DNA of 7,588 nt, from NCBI GenBank assembly GCA_937896205.1, contig CALBNA010000329.1, positions 1 through 7,588 of the forward strand, in the 5' to 3' direction. Positions 5,731 to 7,588 of this stretch are shown one piece after another; position 1 is the stretch's first letter; every line of letters starts with the position of its first letter. The notes beneath the pieces were generated by a model. The model did no database searches. It saw nothing but the letters and a program-made list of their open reading frames with translations, and had not been told where the DNA came from. Source of the stretch: an uncultured Campylobacter sp. (GTDB lineage Bacteria; Campylobacterota; Campylobacteria; Campylobacterales; Campylobacteraceae). The translations under genes and the position numbers were made by a program.

Positions 5731-6279
5731 ATGAAAGAACTAGACAAAGCGGGGAAAAAATTTTTATTAAATTCCATCCGCTGCATAAACGATTTTCCAA
5801 AACCGGGCATAGTATTTCGCGACATCACGACGCTGCTAAACAACAAAGAGGCGTTTAATTTTTTAATGGATCATCTAATTGCCAGATACGAGGGTGCCGA
5901 TATCGACTTTATCGCCGGCATCGAGTCGCGCGGATTTATATTCGCAGCAGCTTTGGCGGCTAGGCTGCGGCTACCTTTCGTGCCGATTAGAAAGCCTAAA
6001 AAACTGCCATATATCACGATCTCGCAAAAATACAGCCTAGAATACGGCGTGGACGAAGTGCAAATTCACGTCGATGCATTCGGCGAAAAAGCGGGCGCAA
6101 AAGTGCTTTTAATCGACGATCTAATCGCTACAGGAGGCACGGCTAAGGCTAGCGTCGAGCTAATCAATCAAACAAACGCCGTTTGCGTAGAGGCCTGCTT
6201 TTTGATCGATTTAAAGGATCTTGGCGGTAGCGCAAATTTACGCCCGCTAACTAAAATTTACAGCATTTTGGAGCTATGA
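5731..6279 (+). CDS. apt: Adenine phosphoribosyltransferase
   Basis: Cytoplasmic purine-salvage enzyme making AMP and pyrophosphate from adenine and PRPP; 182 residues, normal for the family. Signatures are the N-terminal [16 protein letters not shown] (21-36), [15 protein letters not shown] (62-76), the RKPKKLP loop (87-93), [13 protein letters not shown] (101-113), and the PRPP-binding motif [14 protein letters not shown] (125-138) with its acidic pair D129-D130. AAAGG at 5720-5724 lies six bases before the ATG. A 20-base gap separates it from the coiled-coil gene, and no terminator or promoter is evident in that gap. Its stop shares bases with the next gene's start. Confidence 0.97.
   Translation: MKELDKAGKKFLLNSIRCINDFPKPGIVFRDITTLLNNKEAFNFLMDHLIARYEGADIDFIAGIESRGFIFAAALAARLRLPFVPIRKPKKLPYITISQKYSLEYGVDEVQIHVDAFGEKAGAKVLLIDDLIATGGTAKASVELINQTNAVCVEACFLIDLKDLGGSANLRPLTKIYSILEL
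6270..6273 (+). promoter_or_regulatory. Shine-Dalgarno GGAG favouring the second DedA ATG
   Basis: GGAG lies two bases before ATG 6276 and five bases before the in-frame ATG 6279. The second spacing is the workable one. Confidence 0.5.
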
Positions 6280-6881
6280 TGGAAGAATTTTTTACAAAAC
6301 TGCTCATCGAGTACGGCTACATCATACTTTTCGTCTGGTGCATAATGGAAGGCGAAATGGCGCTCATAATGGCTGGAATCCTCTCTCATCAAACGCATAT
6401 GCATATCGCGCCGGCCATCTTCGTAGCAGGTCTGGGCGGCTTTGTCGGCGATCAAATTTACTTTTATCTAGGCCGCTATAACAAAAAATATATCGCCAAA
6501 AAGCTTCATACCCAGCGCCGTAAATTTGCCATCGCGCATATAATGCTGAAAAAATACGGCTGGCCGATCATCTTTATCCAGCGCTATATGTACGGCTTTC
6601 GCGTCATCATACCGATGACCATAGGCTTAACTGGATACAGCGCAAAAAAATACGCGTTTATAAACCTAATAAGCGCGTGGTGCTGGGCTGCGATTACGAT
6701 AATTCCCGCGTGGGTTTTGGGCGAGCACATACTTGATATACTGCACAAAGCAAAAGAGCACTGGTACGTCGCCGTGCCGGTAGTAGCGCTATTTTTAGGT
6801 GCTCTGCTCTACGGCTTTAGGCGCATAGAAAATAAAATTTTAAACGATAGGAGACACAGAAGTGCAGTTTCAACTCACTAA
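6279..6881 (+). CDS. DedA-family integral membrane protein
   Basis: 200-residue polytopic inner-membrane protein of the DedA (VTT/SNARE-associated) family; some members act as undecaprenyl-phosphate or phospholipid flippases, but the substrate here is unknown. Counting from ATG 6279, the conserved acidic segment EGEMALIMAGIL is at about 24-35 and GGFVGDQIYFYLGRY at about 53-67. The family's arginine motif appears as QRYMYGFRVIIPMTIG at about 101-116, followed by three more hydrophobic stretches and a basic C-terminus. The core variant reads RYMYGFR rather than the common RFxPxxR, so the proline is missing. Two tandem ATGs exist (6276 and 6279); the Shine-Dalgarno spacing favours the second, giving a one-base TGATG overlap with apt. 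The 3' end overlaps pepA by 20 bases. Confidence 0.92.
   Translation: MEEFFTKLLIEYGYIILFVWCIMEGEMALIMAGILSHQTHMHIAPAIFVAGLGGFVGDQIYFYLGRYNKKYIAKKLHTQRRKFAIAHIMLKKYGWPIIFIQRYMYGFRVIIPMTIGLTGYSAKKYAFINLISAWCWAAITIIPAWVLGEHILDILHKAKEHWYVAVPVVALFLGALLYGFRRIENKILNDRRHRSAVSTH
6849..6853 (+). promoter_or_regulatory. Shine-Dalgarno AGGAG deciding the pepA GTG start
   Basis: AGGAG lies eight bases before GTG 6862, inside the DedA coding region. It explains a start 20 bases before the upstream stop codon. Confidence 0.65.
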
Positions 6882-7588
6882 TAAAAAACTAAGCGAAATC
6901 AAGGCTGATTTGGAGCTGATTTTCGTCGTAGATAAAAACCTAAAACATAAATTTATAAAAGACGAAAAGGCGTTTAAATTCGCCAACTACAAGGGCGAGA
7001 GCGTCTTGCTTTTGCTAGAAAGCGGCAGGATCTACGTACCGCTAAATAAGCTTGGCTACGACGAGCTTCGCATAGCTGCGGCAAAAGCCTATAACGCCGT
7101 AAAATCGCTAAACGTCAAAAGCATTAAACTAGCCTCATACGTCGCAGGCTGCCAGAAAATGAGCTTTCAAGCTCTAACCGAGGGCTTTTTGCTAGGCGCT
7201 TACGAATTTAACAAATACAAAGAAAAAAAAGAAAAATACGCACTAAAAGATATTATTTTTAGCCAAGAGGAATATAACGACAAGGAAGTCCGCGAAAACG
7301 ACGCGCAAGACGGCTTTGCTCACGGCGAGATAATCGCTTCTGCGACAAATTTCACCAAAGACGTCGTAAACGAAATACCCGAAATCTACACTCCGCAAAA
7401 AATGGCCGAGGACGCGCAAAATTTAGCCGAGTCTAGCCCAAATTTAAGCTGCAAAATTTACGACGAGAAATTCCTCGAAAAAGAAAAGATGAACGCATTT
7501 TTAGCCGTAAACAAAGCCAGCGTCCACCCGCCTCGCCTCATCCATCTCATCTATAAGCCAAAAGGCGCGAAAAAGCGCATAATCTTCG
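6862..7588 (+). CDS. pepA: Leucyl aminopeptidase (M17), N-terminal half, cut at window edge
   Basis: The open frame runs 242 codons from GTG to the right edge without a stop. The N-terminal macro-like domain of M17 aminopeptidases is recognisable: RIYVPLNKLGYDELRIAAAKA (56-76), ALTEGFLLGAYEFNKYK (104-120), then TNFTKDVVNEIPEIYTPQKMAEDA (162-185) and MNAFLAVNKASVHPPRLIHLIYKP (210-233) at the start of the catalytic domain. The metal-binding and catalytic lysine/arginine motifs lie beyond the edge, so activity cannot be judged. The enzyme would remove N-terminal residues from peptides in the cytoplasm. The start choice rests on AGGAG eight bases upstream. The 20-base overlap with the DedA gene makes it the last visible member of the rpiB operon, as in C. 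jejuni from memory. Confidence 0.93.
   Translation, partial: MQFQLTNKKLSEIKADLELIFVVDKNLKHKFIKDEKAFKFANYKGESVLLLLESGRIYVPLNKLGYDELRIAAAKAYNAVKSLNVKSIKLASYVAGCQKMSFQALTEGFLLGAYEFNKYKEKKEKYALKDIIFSQEEYNDKEVRENDAQDGFAHGEIIASATNFTKDVVNEIPEIYTPQKMAEDAQNLAESSPNLSCKIYDEKFLEKEKMNAFLAVNKASVHPPRLIHLIYKPKGAKKRIIF

Noticed and set aside
32..7588. Search for CRISPR, tRNA/rRNA genes, insertion sequences, attachment sites and defence or toxin modules
   Set aside because: No spaced direct repeats, cloverleaf, terminal inverted repeats, transposase or recognisable defence domain was seen. Coding genes fill nearly the whole window and all named ones are housekeeping.

Overview
The window looks like a contig end from a fairly GC-rich Campylobacter (the C. 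showae / rectus / curvus / gracilis range is my guess; genus is more secure than species). The reasons are the protein flavour (HemL, FolD, LepB, RpiB, Apt and PepA all read as Campylobacterota versions), remembered C. jejuni synteny (a c-type cytochrome gene next to hemL and divergent from folD-lepB; rpiB-membrane protein-apt-DedA-pepA as a block), a textbook Campylobacter sigma-70 promoter (TTTTTTGCTATAAT), and a striking excess of the hexamer AAATTT.

Layout. Bases 1-31 are not genomic: they are the Illumina Nextera read-2 transposase adapter, ending in the 19-bp Tn5 mosaic end. From 32 to 2379 four genes run on the minus strand as one tightly overlapping operon. In transcription order they are a single-haem periplasmic cytochrome c, hemL (with an unusual C-terminal coiled-coil tail), a small AtpZ/AtpI-like membrane protein, and an unrecognised two-TM protein with an acidic tail that is cut off at the adapter junction. 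An 82-bp divergent spacer (2380-2461) separates this from the plus-strand genes. The first plus-strand group is folD - lepB - M50 site-2-protease-family peptidase (2462-4833). A 110-bp spacer with palindromes and a strong promoter follows. The second group is rpiB - TM/coiled-coil protein - apt - DedA-family protein - pepA (4944 to the right edge, pepA incomplete).

How the genes fit together. This is mostly housekeeping: tetrapyrrole synthesis (HemL) beside a haem protein, one-carbon folate metabolism (FolD), signal peptide cleavage (LepB), membrane proteolysis (M50), pentose phosphates (RpiB), adenine salvage through PRPP (Apt), membrane lipid handling (DedA) and peptide turnover (PepA). Almost every junction is a 1-4 nt ATGA/TAATG/TGATG overlap or a gap of at most 20 nt, which suggests translational coupling.

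I see no mobile element, CRISPR array, RNA gene or defence system, and no convincing new multi-gene system. The points most worth a second look are the adapter artefact and the gene it truncates, the HemL tail, the two uncharacterised small membrane proteins, and the AAATTT excess.
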